Counted from the stretch's first letter, positions 1 through 6,131 are shown. The stretch is 6,151 bases of DNA from Acidobacteriota bacterium (GCA_015487755.1 WFPG01000058.1:1-6151), one strand, 5' to 3'. The notes: generated by a model not told the origin, from the letters alone. Numbers and translations are program-made.

Positions 1-40
1 ACCTAAAAAAATAATTTCAAGTTTTTAAACTAATTTGACA

Positions 41-68
41 ATAAAAAAAGGCGGCTAAAAGCCGCCTT
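41..68 (-). terminator. Rho-independent terminator of the citrate synthase gene
   Basis: Read on the minus strand, an 8-bp perfect stem (AAGGCGGC paired with GCCGCCTT) closes a 5-base loop and is followed by a run of Ts (41-49). The stem lies at 48-68, about 26 bases past the citrate synthase stop codon. On the plus strand the hairpin is followed by TTAAATATT rather than a T run, so it should work mainly in the minus direction. Its presence suggests that citrate synthase is the last gene of its transcript. Confidence 0.9.
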
Positions 69-91
69 AAATATTTTAAACCTTAAATATT
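65..91. repeat. Two direct copies of an 11-bp AT-rich word
   Basis: CCTTAAATATT occurs at 65-75 and again at 81-91, with a 16-bp period. The first copy overlaps the 3' end of the terminator stem, and the pair fills the gap between the stem and the citrate synthase stop codon. No function is evident; this may be a chance duplication in AT-rich 3' untranslated sequence. Confidence 0.4.
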
Positions 92-94
92 CTT

Positions 95-1399
95 TTACTC
101 TGCGTTTTCTGCGAGTTCTTTGAGCATCTTTCTGGTAACAGATTTCGGCCTTTCGATAGGATAGCCTAAAGCCCTGTCCCAGATAATCTGAGCGGTAATA
201 CCCATTGCCCTTGAAACGCCGAAGAGAACTGTATAGAAATCAAACTCCCTTACACCGTAGTAGTACTGAAGAACACCTGAATGAGCGTCAACATTCGGCC
301 ACGGGTTTTTAGCCTTTCCGTGTTGTTTCAATACTTCGGGAACAACTTCATAGATGTTTGAAACTGTCTTGAAGATCGGGTCATCAGGCAGGTATTTGAG
401 AGCAAATTCCCTCTGAGCGGTGTATCTCGGGTCTGTCTTTCTCAATACTGCGTGTCCGTAACCGGGGATTACCCTGCCGCTGTTTAATGTATCCCATGCG
501 TATTTTTCAATCTCTTCTTTTGTCGGAGTCCTTCCGCCGAAGTGTTCCATTAAATTGAGTATCCACTTCAAGCACTCCTGGTTTGCAAGGCCGTGAAGAG
601 GTCCTGCAAGCCCGTCCATAGCGGCGGAAATTGCATAGTAAACATCTGAAAGAGCAGATGCAACAAGGTGTCCCGTATGTGCTGAAACATTGCCACTTTC
701 ATGGTCACTGTGAAGGATAAGGTAAAGCCTCATTAAGTTTTTGTATTCAGGGTTTTCAACACCCATCATGTGAGCAAAGTTTCCGCCCCAATCTTCATTC
801 GGGTCTGCGGGAATATGAATGTCTTCTTTGTATTTTCTTCTGTAAATGTATGCAGCGATTAAAGGAAGCCTTGCTAACAACCTGATTGAATCTTCAAGCA
901 TAGGCTCCCACATTTCAGCCTTTGTCATTCCCTCATCGTATCTCTTTCTAAAAACAGATTCCCTTTCCATTGCAACGATTGCTGTTGAAAACATTGCCAT
1001 CGGGTGAGAATCGGCAGGCATAGCCCTTAATACATCTATTACATACTGAGGAAGATACGCATACTTTTTAAATTCTTCTTCAAGGCTTAAAACTTCTTCT
1101 TTTGTAGGAATTTCACCTGTTAAAAGAAGCCACCAAAGCCCCAAAGGATACGGTTCGTCGTTTTCGCTGGGTTTTGGAAGAAGTTTCTGAACTTCGGGGA
1201 TTGTGTAACCTCTAAACCTGATTCCTTCATAAGGGTCAAGGTATGAAGTGTCGCATACTAAAACCTTGCATCCTCTAATACCGCCTATAACCTGTCCGCA
1301 TTTAACTTCGTCAACCTTTTTGTCCGCAAGCGCTTTAAGTTCTTTAAATGCTTCTCTTTCTTGAGGGATTAACGCAGAAAGTTTTTCTTTTAATAACAT
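95..1399 (-). CDS. gltA: Citrate synthase, mitochondrial-like (eukaryote-type) family
   Basis: Condenses acetyl-CoA with oxaloacetate to give citrate and CoA, the entry step of the TCA cycle, in the cytoplasm. The 434 residues match the long mitochondrial-type family almost end to end. Catalytic residues are visible: His269 in GPLHG, His316 in GYGHAVLRKTDPRYT and Asp371 in PWPNVDAHSG, equivalent to pig His274, His320 and Asp375. Oxaloacetate and CoA ligands also appear: His233 in HSDHESGN, Arg325, Arg397 in FGVSRAMG and Arg417 in ERPKS. The start is supported by GAGGTG six bases or fewer upstream of ATG. The gene is transcribed away from the Fe-S membrane protein gene and ends at its own terminator, so it is probably monocistronic. 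Bacterial members of this family are known from Geobacter and relatives; they lack the typical hexameric type II bacterial layout and are usually not expected to show its NADH inhibition (inference here). It appears intact, with no anomalies. Confidence 0.97.
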   Translation of the reverse strand: MLLKEKLSALIPQEREAFKELKALADKKVDEVKCGQVIGGIRGCKVLVCDTSYLDPYEGIRFRGYTIPEVQKLLPKPSENDEPYPLGLWWLLLTGEIPTKEEVLSLEEEFKKYAYLPQYVIDVLRAMPADSHPMAMFSTAIVAMERESVFRKRYDEGMTKAEMWEPMLEDSIRLLARLPLIAAYIYRRKYKEDIHIPADPNEDWGGNFAHMMGVENPEYKNLMRLYLILHSDHESGNVSAHTGHLVASALSDVYYAISAAMDGLAGPLHGLANQECLKWILNLMEHFGGRTPTKEEIEKYAWDTLNSGRVIPGYGHAVLRKTDPRYTAQREFALKYLPDDPIFKTVSNIYEVVPEVLKQHGKAKNPWPNVDAHSGVLQYYYGVREFDFYTVLFGVSRAMGITAQIIWDRALGYPIERPKSVTRKMLKELAENAE

Positions 1400-1413
1400 C
1401 TTTCACCTCTCTC
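1400..1413 (-). promoter_or_regulatory. Ribosome binding site of citrate synthase
   Basis: On the minus strand GAGAGAGGTGAAAG directly precedes the ATG. The GAGGTG core is a good Shine-Dalgarno match at normal spacing, and it fixes the start at 1399. Confidence 0.8.
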
Positions 1414-1465
1414 TATGTTTTTTAAGGGGTTAATACCTTTATACTGACGCACTAATTTCTTTTTA

Positions 1466-1495
1466 ATTATACTAAAAATCCCTAAATTAAAAGAA
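1466..1495 (-). promoter_or_regulatory. Candidate promoter for citrate synthase
   Basis: A perfect TATAAT -10 box lies at 1471-1466 on the minus strand. The predicted transcript start is near 1459, giving a leader of about 60 bases. No good -35 hexamer is present at 16-18 bp (TCTTTT or TTCTTT at best). The DNA upstream (about 1490-1530) is almost pure A/T and could act as an UP element or be helped by an activator. The FNR-type box at 1529-1542 is centred about 76 bp upstream of this start. TATAAT is common by chance in such AT-rich DNA, so confidence is moderate. Confidence 0.45.
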
Positions 1496-1529
1496 AAAAA
1501 TATTTTTCACAAATTAAAACAAAAAATTT
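1484..1529. repeat. A-rich direct repeat in the divergent promoter region
   Basis: AAATTAAAAGAAAAAA at 1484-1499 recurs as AAATTAAAACAAAAAA at 1511-1526, a 16-base match with one difference and a 27-bp period. The copies lie between the two divergent promoters. They may be UP-element-like or bendable A-tract DNA, or only a product of low complexity. Confidence 0.45.
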
Positions 1530-1542
1530 TGATTAACATCAA
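1529..1542. promoter_or_regulatory. Perfect FNR/CRP-superfamily operator (TTGAT-N4-ATCAA)
   Basis: The sequence TTGATTAACATCAA matches the FNR consensus at all ten defined positions and is fully palindromic in its half-sites. It sits in the intergenic region between the divergent citrate synthase and Fe-S membrane protein genes. Its centre is about 47 bp before the predicted start of the Fe-S gene and about 76 bp before that of citrate synthase. Neither distance is the textbook -41.5 or -61.5, though the transcript starts are only predicted. FNR, DNR, NarR and other family members share this consensus, so the exact regulator (oxygen, NO or other redox signal) is not settled by the site. Confidence 0.65.
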
Positions 1543-1549
1543 CAAAACA

Positions 1550-1576
1550 TTATCAAAAAATGTGCAACAATATAAT
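1550..1576 (+). promoter_or_regulatory. Candidate promoter for the Fe-S membrane protein gene
   Basis: TATAAT lies at 1571-1576, with a predicted transcript start near 1583 and a leader of about 26 bases. The only -35-like element is TTATCA at 1550-1555 with a short 15-bp spacer. A weak -35 is typical of activator-dependent promoters, and the FNR-type palindrome lies just upstream at 1529-1542. Confidence 0.5.
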
Positions 1577-1596
1577 TGGGAAAAGTTTTTTGAAGC

Positions 1597-1604
1597 AAGG
1601 AGAG
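1597..1604 (+). promoter_or_regulatory. Ribosome binding site of the Fe-S membrane protein gene
   Basis: AAGGAGAG precedes the ATG at 1609 with ideal spacing. This strong Shine-Dalgarno sequence decides the start. Confidence 0.85.
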
Positions 1605-1608
1605 TAAA

Positions 1609-2964
1609 ATGAAAAAAGAAGAAAAACATTCAGGCAAAATAAAAAAATTTTTAAAAGTGCTTTTTACACTGTTACCTGTAATAATTTCAATTGAGGTTCT
1701 TGCAGCCCACTTTTCAAGGCATAATATCCCAGCCATGACTTTCTTTGCCCTGTTATTTCCCCTTCTCTTCTTTTTGAAAAAGGAATGGGTAAAAAAAGTA
1801 ACCATTCTCTTTTTGCTTGTTGGGTTTTTTGAATGGGTTCGTACAACCTATGTACTAACTATGATAAGAATTCATTATCAAATGCCTTTTTTAAGAATGA
1901 TTATAATTTTAGTTTCGGTTGCCTTTTTAACGCTTATTTCAGGGCTTGTTTTTAAAACAAAAACCTTGAAGGAAAGGTATTCGCAAAACAGCAACACTTC
2001 AACTATGTCCACATGGGCATTCATATTAACCGCAGTGGTTTTGATAATTGCCAGAGCAAAATCCCCTATTTTAATACTTCTTGCAGACAGGTTTTTACCG
2101 GGCAGCGGAGGGGTTGAAATACTCTTGCTTGCTACATACTCGGCATTTGTCGTTGAATGGCTCTTTAACTCAAAAAAGATTGACGGAATAAGAAGTAAGA
2201 TATGGTTATTTTTTTCCATTGTTTTCTTTTCTCAGGTAATTTTAGGGCTTTTAGGGCTTAACAAATTCTTAATGACCGGGAAACTTCACCTGCCGGTTCC
2301 CGCAATGATTGTAGGGGTTCCTATTTACAGGGGATACGGGTTTTTTATGCCTATACTTTTAACCGTTACCATTATCTTTGTAGGGCCTGCATGGTGCTCT
2401 TACCTTTGCTATATAGGTGCATGGGACAATTCACTTGCAAGAAAAACCAAAGTTCCGAAAGCCTTTTCTGTTAAATACAGGTTTATTCAGGCTTTAATTC
2501 TAATCTTTGTAGCATTGATAGCATACCTGTTAAGGGTTTTAGGGGTTAACTGGATAATTGCATCTATTTTAGGGGGGCTATTCGGCATAGTCGGTGTCGG
2601 GATTATGATTTTTATTTCCAGAAAATTAGGGGTTATGGCTCACTGCACAACTTACTGCCCCATAGGCATTATCACCACCGTTTTAGGAAAATTAAACCCC
2701 TTCAGGATAAGGATAAACAGGGATACCTGCACAAATTGTATGGCATGCACTTTAGCCTGCAGGTACAATTCTCTTACACCGGAAAATGTTAAAAATGGAA
2801 AAGCGGGATTTTTCTGCACATTGTGCGGGGATTGCCTTACAGCCTGTCCACACACATCAATAGAGTACTCTTTTTATAACAAAGCTACCATAACTGCAAG
2901 AAAGGTTTTCTTTGTCTTAATAGCGGTGTTTCACGCTGTTTTCTTAGGTGTTGCAAGGATTTAA
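1609..2964 (+). CDS. Polytopic membrane polyferredoxin, NapH/NosR/CcoG-like 4Fe-4S protein
   Basis: A 451-residue inner-membrane protein, probably an electron-transfer component between the quinone pool and an unknown partner. About ten hydrophobic segments are visible: roughly 13-33, 41-56, 64-83, 96-115, 136-160, 170-185, 198-216, 245-270, 291-337 (two) and 432-448. Towards the C terminus are a CX3C pair at Cys263/267 (AWCSYLCYIGAWD) and a CX3CP pair at Cys346/350 (HCTTYCPIG). Two ferredoxin-type clusters follow: Cys374/377/380/384 (CTNCMACTLAC) and Cys403/406/409/413 (CTLCGDCLTACP). This order of a membrane CX3C pair, a second pair and two 4Fe-4S motifs is the NapH/NosR C-terminal plan. 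The first pair lacks the usual proline, and the N-terminal half (about residues 1-240) is extra membrane sequence I cannot assign. There is no NapG, NosZ or cytochrome oxidase gene nearby, so it should not be called napH, nosR or ccoG. It has a strong RBS and an FNR-type box upstream. Confidence 0.85.
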   Translation: MKKEEKHSGKIKKFLKVLFTLLPVIISIEVLAAHFSRHNIPAMTFFALLFPLLFFLKKEWVKKVTILFLLVGFFEWVRTTYVLTMIRIHYQMPFLRMIIILVSVAFLTLISGLVFKTKTLKERYSQNSNTSTMSTWAFILTAVVLIIARAKSPILILLADRFLPGSGGVEILLLATYSAFVVEWLFNSKKIDGIRSKIWLFFSIVFFSQVILGLLGLNKFLMTGKLHLPVPAMIVGVPIYRGYGFFMPILLTVTIIFVGPAWCSYLCYIGAWDNSLARKTKVPKAFSVKYRFIQALILIFVALIAYLLRVLGVNWIIASILGGLFGIVGVGIMIFISRKLGVMAHCTTYCPIGIITTVLGKLNPFRIRINRDTCTNCMACTLACRYNSLTPENVKNGKAGFFCTLCGDCLTACPHTSIEYSFYNKATITARKVFFVLIAVFHAVFLGVARI

Positions 2965-5124
2965 TTAAAGGGGAAGTTCTATAACAAAGGTTGTCCCTTT
3001 GGGGAAATTGTTTTTAACAAAAACATGGCCGTTGTGCGCCTGAATTATATTCCTTACAATGGCAAGCCCGAGCCCGTCCCCCTTGGGCTTTGTTGAAAAA
3101 TAAGGGATAAATATCTTCTCTTTTAAAGTGTCGGGAATGCCCTTTCCTGTGTCAGATATTTCAATGTTTACCTTCTGCCCCGAAGCAAAATATATTGTTT
3201 TAACGGTAATTGTGCCGCCGCCTTCCTCTTCAACAGCGTTAACGGCATTTTTAACAATGTTTAAAATAGCCCTTTTCATAAGTTTTTTGTCTATATTCAA
3301 GGTAGGCAAATTTTCCGCAAGCATCTTTTTTATCTCTATATTAGCAGGCAGAGACGAGTAAAGGGAGAGTATATCCTCTATCAATAAATTGATATCCGTA
3401 GGCTCAAGTTCAGGAGGCGGCATCTTTGCATACCTTGAGAAGTTTTCAATTAAATACTGCATGGCGTTTATCTCTTCAATCATAGGCTTAAGGCTTTCAA
3501 GCACTATTTCCCTTAAATTGTCCGCATTCTCTTCAGCCCTTCTCTTAATCCTTTCTGCAGAAAGTTTAATCGGGGTTAAGGGGTTTTTCAATTCGTGAAC
3601 AATCCTTCTTACAGCCTCTTTCCACGCAATCATCTTCTGTGCCTGCTCAAGTTCGGTAACATCTTCTATAATTACGAGATAGCCGACCTCTTTTGAATAC
3701 TGGTCTTTCATTAAAATAAAACTCACTTCTGCCGAAATTGTTCCCTCAACAGTATCAAAAGAAGCCAATTTTTTCTGGTAATACTCTCCGCTTTTTGTCA
3801 TCTCTTCAAGGGAAGAAATTAAATACCTTCCTGTGTTTGATTTATTTGCAATAGCGGGGAAAGGCACACCCTCAGGTATTTTACTTTCAATCTTTAACAA
3901 CTTTTTGGCAAATTCATTTATAGAAACAACCTGTCCGTAATTTTTAAGGGCAATTACTCCCACAGGCAGGTTGTCAAGAACGGTTTCAAAAAACTCTTTC
4001 TTTTCCTTTAACACCTTGTTCAGTGTTTCAAGCTCAACGCTTCTCAACCTTATCTCCTGGTCGTGGGTGCGCAGTACATCAAGCATTTTGTTAAAAGATT
4101 CAAGCAATTTTGCAAACTCGTCGCTTCCCTTAACCTCTATTGTGAAATCGAACTCGTTTTTTGCCACCTTTTCGGTAGCAAACACCAATTTATTAAAATT
4201 CGCTAAAAGCATATCGGTAAACTTAATGCCCGCCCAAAGCCCTGAAAACATTGACATTATCCCTATCAAAATCAAAGAGGTTATGTTAAACAGTTTCAAA
4301 GAGTAAATATCCTCCTGAACCGCTTGAAACCTTTTATACCTGTTAACTATAAAGTGAAGATCTGAAGAAATATTTTGAATTATCAACTTCCCGCCTACCA
4401 CAGTGTACCTTTTTTCAAGCCCGCTAATCGGGATTATAGTCCCGAACCTTATAAAAATCCCTGTAGGAAGTTGCTCTATTTGAGAGAAACTTAATTCGTC
4501 TAATTTTTCAGGAAACCTTAAAGAAATTGCCCTTAACTCTTTTAAAGGCTCTTTCCTATTTTTCACCATGGTTATGAGGTTTTTGTTTTTATACACCTCT
4601 ATTGAAGAAAGGTTATACTTTGCCAGAGACTTCTCAAGAAAATTAACAAGTTTTTTATTGTCCGAAAGAATTGCAGGGGTCAACTCGTCTCCAACCACCT
4701 TTGTGAAATGGGCTGTATTCTTTGCAATTTCGCTTTGATATTGAGAAGCAATCTTTTCAGCCCCCTTTAACACATCAAGAAGGTCGGGGTTATGCCATGT
4801 ATTCATAATCTTGTATATAATCAAAGTAGCCATTGAAAGTATTATTATGGAAGGGACAACAACAAGGATTATTGACATAATTATAAACTTTGTCCTTATC
4901 TTTAAGGTGTAAAAGCCTGTTTTTCTTCCCTCAAAGTAAGGCTTTATAATCCTTCTAATAGGGATAAATAGCAGAATTAAAACAAGGATAACATTTATAA
5001 TCCCCAGCACATTTAAAAAAATGTTCGGGTGGTCAAAAAAAGATATATGGTGCCTTAAATAGGTGTAAAAGAAATAGGTTAAAAGTATTGCCAGTAAGAT
5101 AAAGATTATGTAACGCTTTTTCAT
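2965..5124 (-). CDS. NtrY-like membrane sensor histidine kinase (HAMP-PAS-HisKA-HATPase)
   Basis: A 719-residue sensor that autophosphorylates on histidine and should pass phosphate to a response regulator. Segments in order: TM1 about 4-23, TM2 about 35-60, TM3 about 79-107, a predicted periplasmic domain about 108-276, TM4 about 277-302, HAMP about 300-353, a short charged linker, PAS about 376-490, HisKA about 499-566 with the phosphoacceptor His510 (IVHELKNPLTPIKLS), and HATPase about 610-719. The N box has Asn622 and Asn626, the G1 box is DTGKGIP at 658-664, and the G2 box is GDGLGLA at 682-688. All catalytic motifs are intact. The H-box wording and topology resemble NtrY. An in-frame TAA two codons upstream rules out a longer protein, but there is no clear Shine-Dalgarno sequence, so translation may be coupled to the proline dehydrogenase gene 15 bases upstream. 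No response regulator lies next to it in the window. The signal is unknown. Confidence 0.93.
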   Translation of the reverse strand: MKKRYIIFILLAILLTYFFYTYLRHHISFFDHPNIFLNVLGIINVILVLILLFIPIRRIIKPYFEGRKTGFYTLKIRTKFIIMSIILVVVPSIIILSMATLIIYKIMNTWHNPDLLDVLKGAEKIASQYQSEIAKNTAHFTKVVGDELTPAILSDNKKLVNFLEKSLAKYNLSSIEVYKNKNLITMVKNRKEPLKELRAISLRFPEKLDELSFSQIEQLPTGIFIRFGTIIPISGLEKRYTVVGGKLIIQNISSDLHFIVNRYKRFQAVQEDIYSLKLFNITSLILIGIMSMFSGLWAGIKFTDMLLANFNKLVFATEKVAKNEFDFTIEVKGSDEFAKLLESFNKMLDVLRTHDQEIRLRSVELETLNKVLKEKKEFFETVLDNLPVGVIALKNYGQVVSINEFAKKLLKIESKIPEGVPFPAIANKSNTGRYLISSLEEMTKSGEYYQKKLASFDTVEGTISAEVSFILMKDQYSKEVGYLVIIEDVTELEQAQKMIAWKEAVRRIVHELKNPLTPIKLSAERIKRRAEENADNLREIVLESLKPMIEEINAMQYLIENFSRYAKMPPPELEPTDINLLIEDILSLYSSLPANIEIKKMLAENLPTLNIDKKLMKRAILNIVKNAVNAVEEEGGGTITVKTIYFASGQKVNIEISDTGKGIPDTLKEKIFIPYFSTKPKGDGLGLAIVRNIIQAHNGHVFVKNNFPKGTTFVIELPL

Positions 5125-5139
5125 GTATTAAATTATATC
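5125..5139 (-). promoter_or_regulatory. Short intergenic gap without a clear RBS; possible internal -10 element
   Basis: The 15 bases between the proline dehydrogenase stop and the kinase ATG lack a Shine-Dalgarno sequence. They include TATAAT (minus strand, 5137-5132), whose predicted transcript start would fall at about 5125, one base before the ATG. A TTGGGA at 5162-5157 is a poor -35 match with a long 19-bp spacer. Either coupled translation or a leaderless internal transcript would explain the missing RBS, and coupling is the simpler reading. Confidence 0.25.
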
Positions 5140-6072
5140 TTATCTTCCCGTTGTCTTCCCAAAAAGATTTTTAACTACATATGCCCCCATCATGGGATTG
5201 GCTGCAAGCCTTCTTTTACAGTAGGCTATGGCGTACTTCCACTTTTCGGCAAATGGCACATAAAGCCTCATTATATTGCCTCTTTCAACGATTTTTCTCT
5301 GAATTTTCTCCCTGGGCACTCCCATAAGCATTTGAAACTCATACCTGTCTTTGGGAATATTGTTTTTGTCTAAATACTCTATGCATCTTTCTATCAATTT
5401 TTCGTCATGGGTTGCTATTTCAGGGTAATGACCCCTTTCAAGCAAGAGTATCATATATTCGTAAAGTTTTTCTTTCATTTCTTTTTTGTTCTGCAACGCT
5501 ATTTCTGGAGGCTCTTTGTAAATCCCTATGCAGGTTCTGATTTTGCACATTTTATCTGTAGGAAGGTTTAATATATCCTGCTTTGTCCTGAAAAGCCTTG
5601 ACTGTAAAACAGTGCCTACATTATCAAACTCATTTCTTAAAGACTTAAAAATATCAAGGGTTAAATCGGTAAAGGGGTGGTTTTCCATATCAATTGTTAT
5701 ATGGATATTATAAGTTTTTGCTTTCTCAACAATCTTTTTAATATTGTCGTGGCAGTAATCTATCCCCTGAATTGTACCGTCTTCATCCCGATAAACACCT
5801 AATTGGGTGGGCTTTAACGAAACTGTCGCAAACTTCTGCTCGCCTAATTTGTCCAACAAATCCATATAAATTTGAACATTTCTCTCTATCTCTTCTTTTT
5901 CCCTTATCTCTTCCCCAAGCAAATCTATAGTTGAGTGCAATTTCTTTTCTTCCCACAATTTCTTTGCCGTGTTTATTCCGCTGTCTATTCCCTGTCCCGC
6001 CACATAAGGCCTTGCAAAAACTTTAACAAGAGGCGAAGGCATTAAATTTACTATAACTTCTCTTGCTCCCAT
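5140..6072 (-). CDS. Proline dehydrogenase, monofunctional (PRODH, PutA-type TIM barrel)
   Basis: An FAD enzyme that oxidises L-proline to pyrroline-5-carboxylate and passes electrons to quinones at the membrane face. The 310 residues fit the single-domain bacterial PRODH length, as in Thermus and Bacillus. Family landmarks are in order: TIDLLGE near 48-54, SLKPTQLG with Lys87 at 85-92, IDME at 127-130, LQSRL at 156-160, a divergent KGAY motif reading IGIYKEP at 182-188, IATHDE at 219-224, FQMLMGVP at 246-253, and the C-terminal YVPF (271-274) through KRRLAANP, with the paired Arg287/Arg288 expected to bind the proline carboxylate. The start has GGGAG six bases upstream of ATG. There is no pyrroline-5-carboxylate dehydrogenase domain, and no such gene in the window. 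The gene precedes the sensor kinase by 15 bases on the same strand, so the two are probably co-transcribed. The common symbols are putA or putB; neither is assigned because this is not the bifunctional enzyme. Confidence 0.93.
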   Translation of the reverse strand: MGAREVIVNLMPSPLVKVFARPYVAGQGIDSGINTAKKLWEEKKLHSTIDLLGEEIREKEEIERNVQIYMDLLDKLGEQKFATVSLKPTQLGVYRDEDGTIQGIDYCHDNIKKIVEKAKTYNIHITIDMENHPFTDLTLDIFKSLRNEFDNVGTVLQSRLFRTKQDILNLPTDKMCKIRTCIGIYKEPPEIALQNKKEMKEKLYEYMILLLERGHYPEIATHDEKLIERCIEYLDKNNIPKDRYEFQMLMGVPREKIQRKIVERGNIMRLYVPFAEKWKYAIAYCKRRLAANPMMGAYVVKNLFGKTTGR

Positions 6073-6078
6073 AATAAA

Positions 6079-6083
6079 CTCCC
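6079..6083 (-). promoter_or_regulatory. Ribosome binding site of proline dehydrogenase
   Basis: GGGAG on the minus strand, followed by TTTATT and then ATG. It supports the start at 6072 over the internal Met11. Confidence 0.7.
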
Positions 6084-6098
6084 AATTTTTCTTTCAAT

Positions 6099-6112
6099 TT
6101 GATTATAACCAA
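6099..6112. promoter_or_regulatory. Degenerate FNR/CRP-type site over the proline dehydrogenase -10 box
   Basis: TTGATTATAACCAA matches TTGAT-N4-ATCAA at nine of ten positions; the one change is T to C in the right half. The site covers the whole -10 hexamer, so a bound protein would be expected to repress. One such match is quite possible by chance in AT-rich DNA, so this is only suggestive and rests partly on the perfect box at 1529-1542. Confidence 0.25.
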
Positions 6113-6131
6113 AAAAAAGTGATAATTGCAA
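6102..6131 (-). promoter_or_regulatory. Candidate promoter for the proline dehydrogenase-kinase operon
   Basis: On the minus strand TTGCAA (6131-6126) and TATAAT (6107-6102) are separated by 18 bp. The -10 is perfect and the -35 matches TTGACA at four of six positions. The predicted transcript start is near 6095, with a leader of about 22 bases. The -10 box overlaps a near-match to the FNR consensus at 6099-6112. Confidence 0.5.

Noticed and set aside
35..40. TTGACA on the plus strand, a perfect -35 hexamer
   Set aside because: No -10 element lies 16-18 bp downstream (the position falls in the terminator stem), and no plus-strand gene follows.
1539..2219. Open frames of 60-113 codons on the minus strand opposite the Fe-S membrane protein gene
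   Set aside because: No RBS was identified for them, they have no recognisable domains, and they lie opposite a clearly real gene. They are shadow frames.
2238..2640. Recurring TTAGGG/TTAGGGG words, looking like telomere repeats or G-quadruplex seeds, and a run of six Gs at 2572-2577
   Set aside because: They encode Leu-Gly pairs (TTA GGG) in membrane helices of the Fe-S protein (for example LGLLGLN, VLGVN, ILGG). They are irregularly spaced and explained by codon use.
1609..2964. Naming the Fe-S membrane protein napH, nosR or ccoG
   Set aside because: None of the partner genes of those systems is present, and the N-terminal half does not match them, so only a family-level description is justified.
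2967..2998. Possible hairpin between AAAGGG and CCCTTT past the convergent stop codons, as a shared terminator
   Set aside because: The arms are only 6 bp with a loop of about 20 bases and no T run, so it is not a credible terminator.
3128..4306. Plus-strand open frames of 69-111 codons inside the kinase gene
   Set aside because: They are Ser/Phe-rich antisense translations of a well-supported kinase, with no independent evidence of coding.
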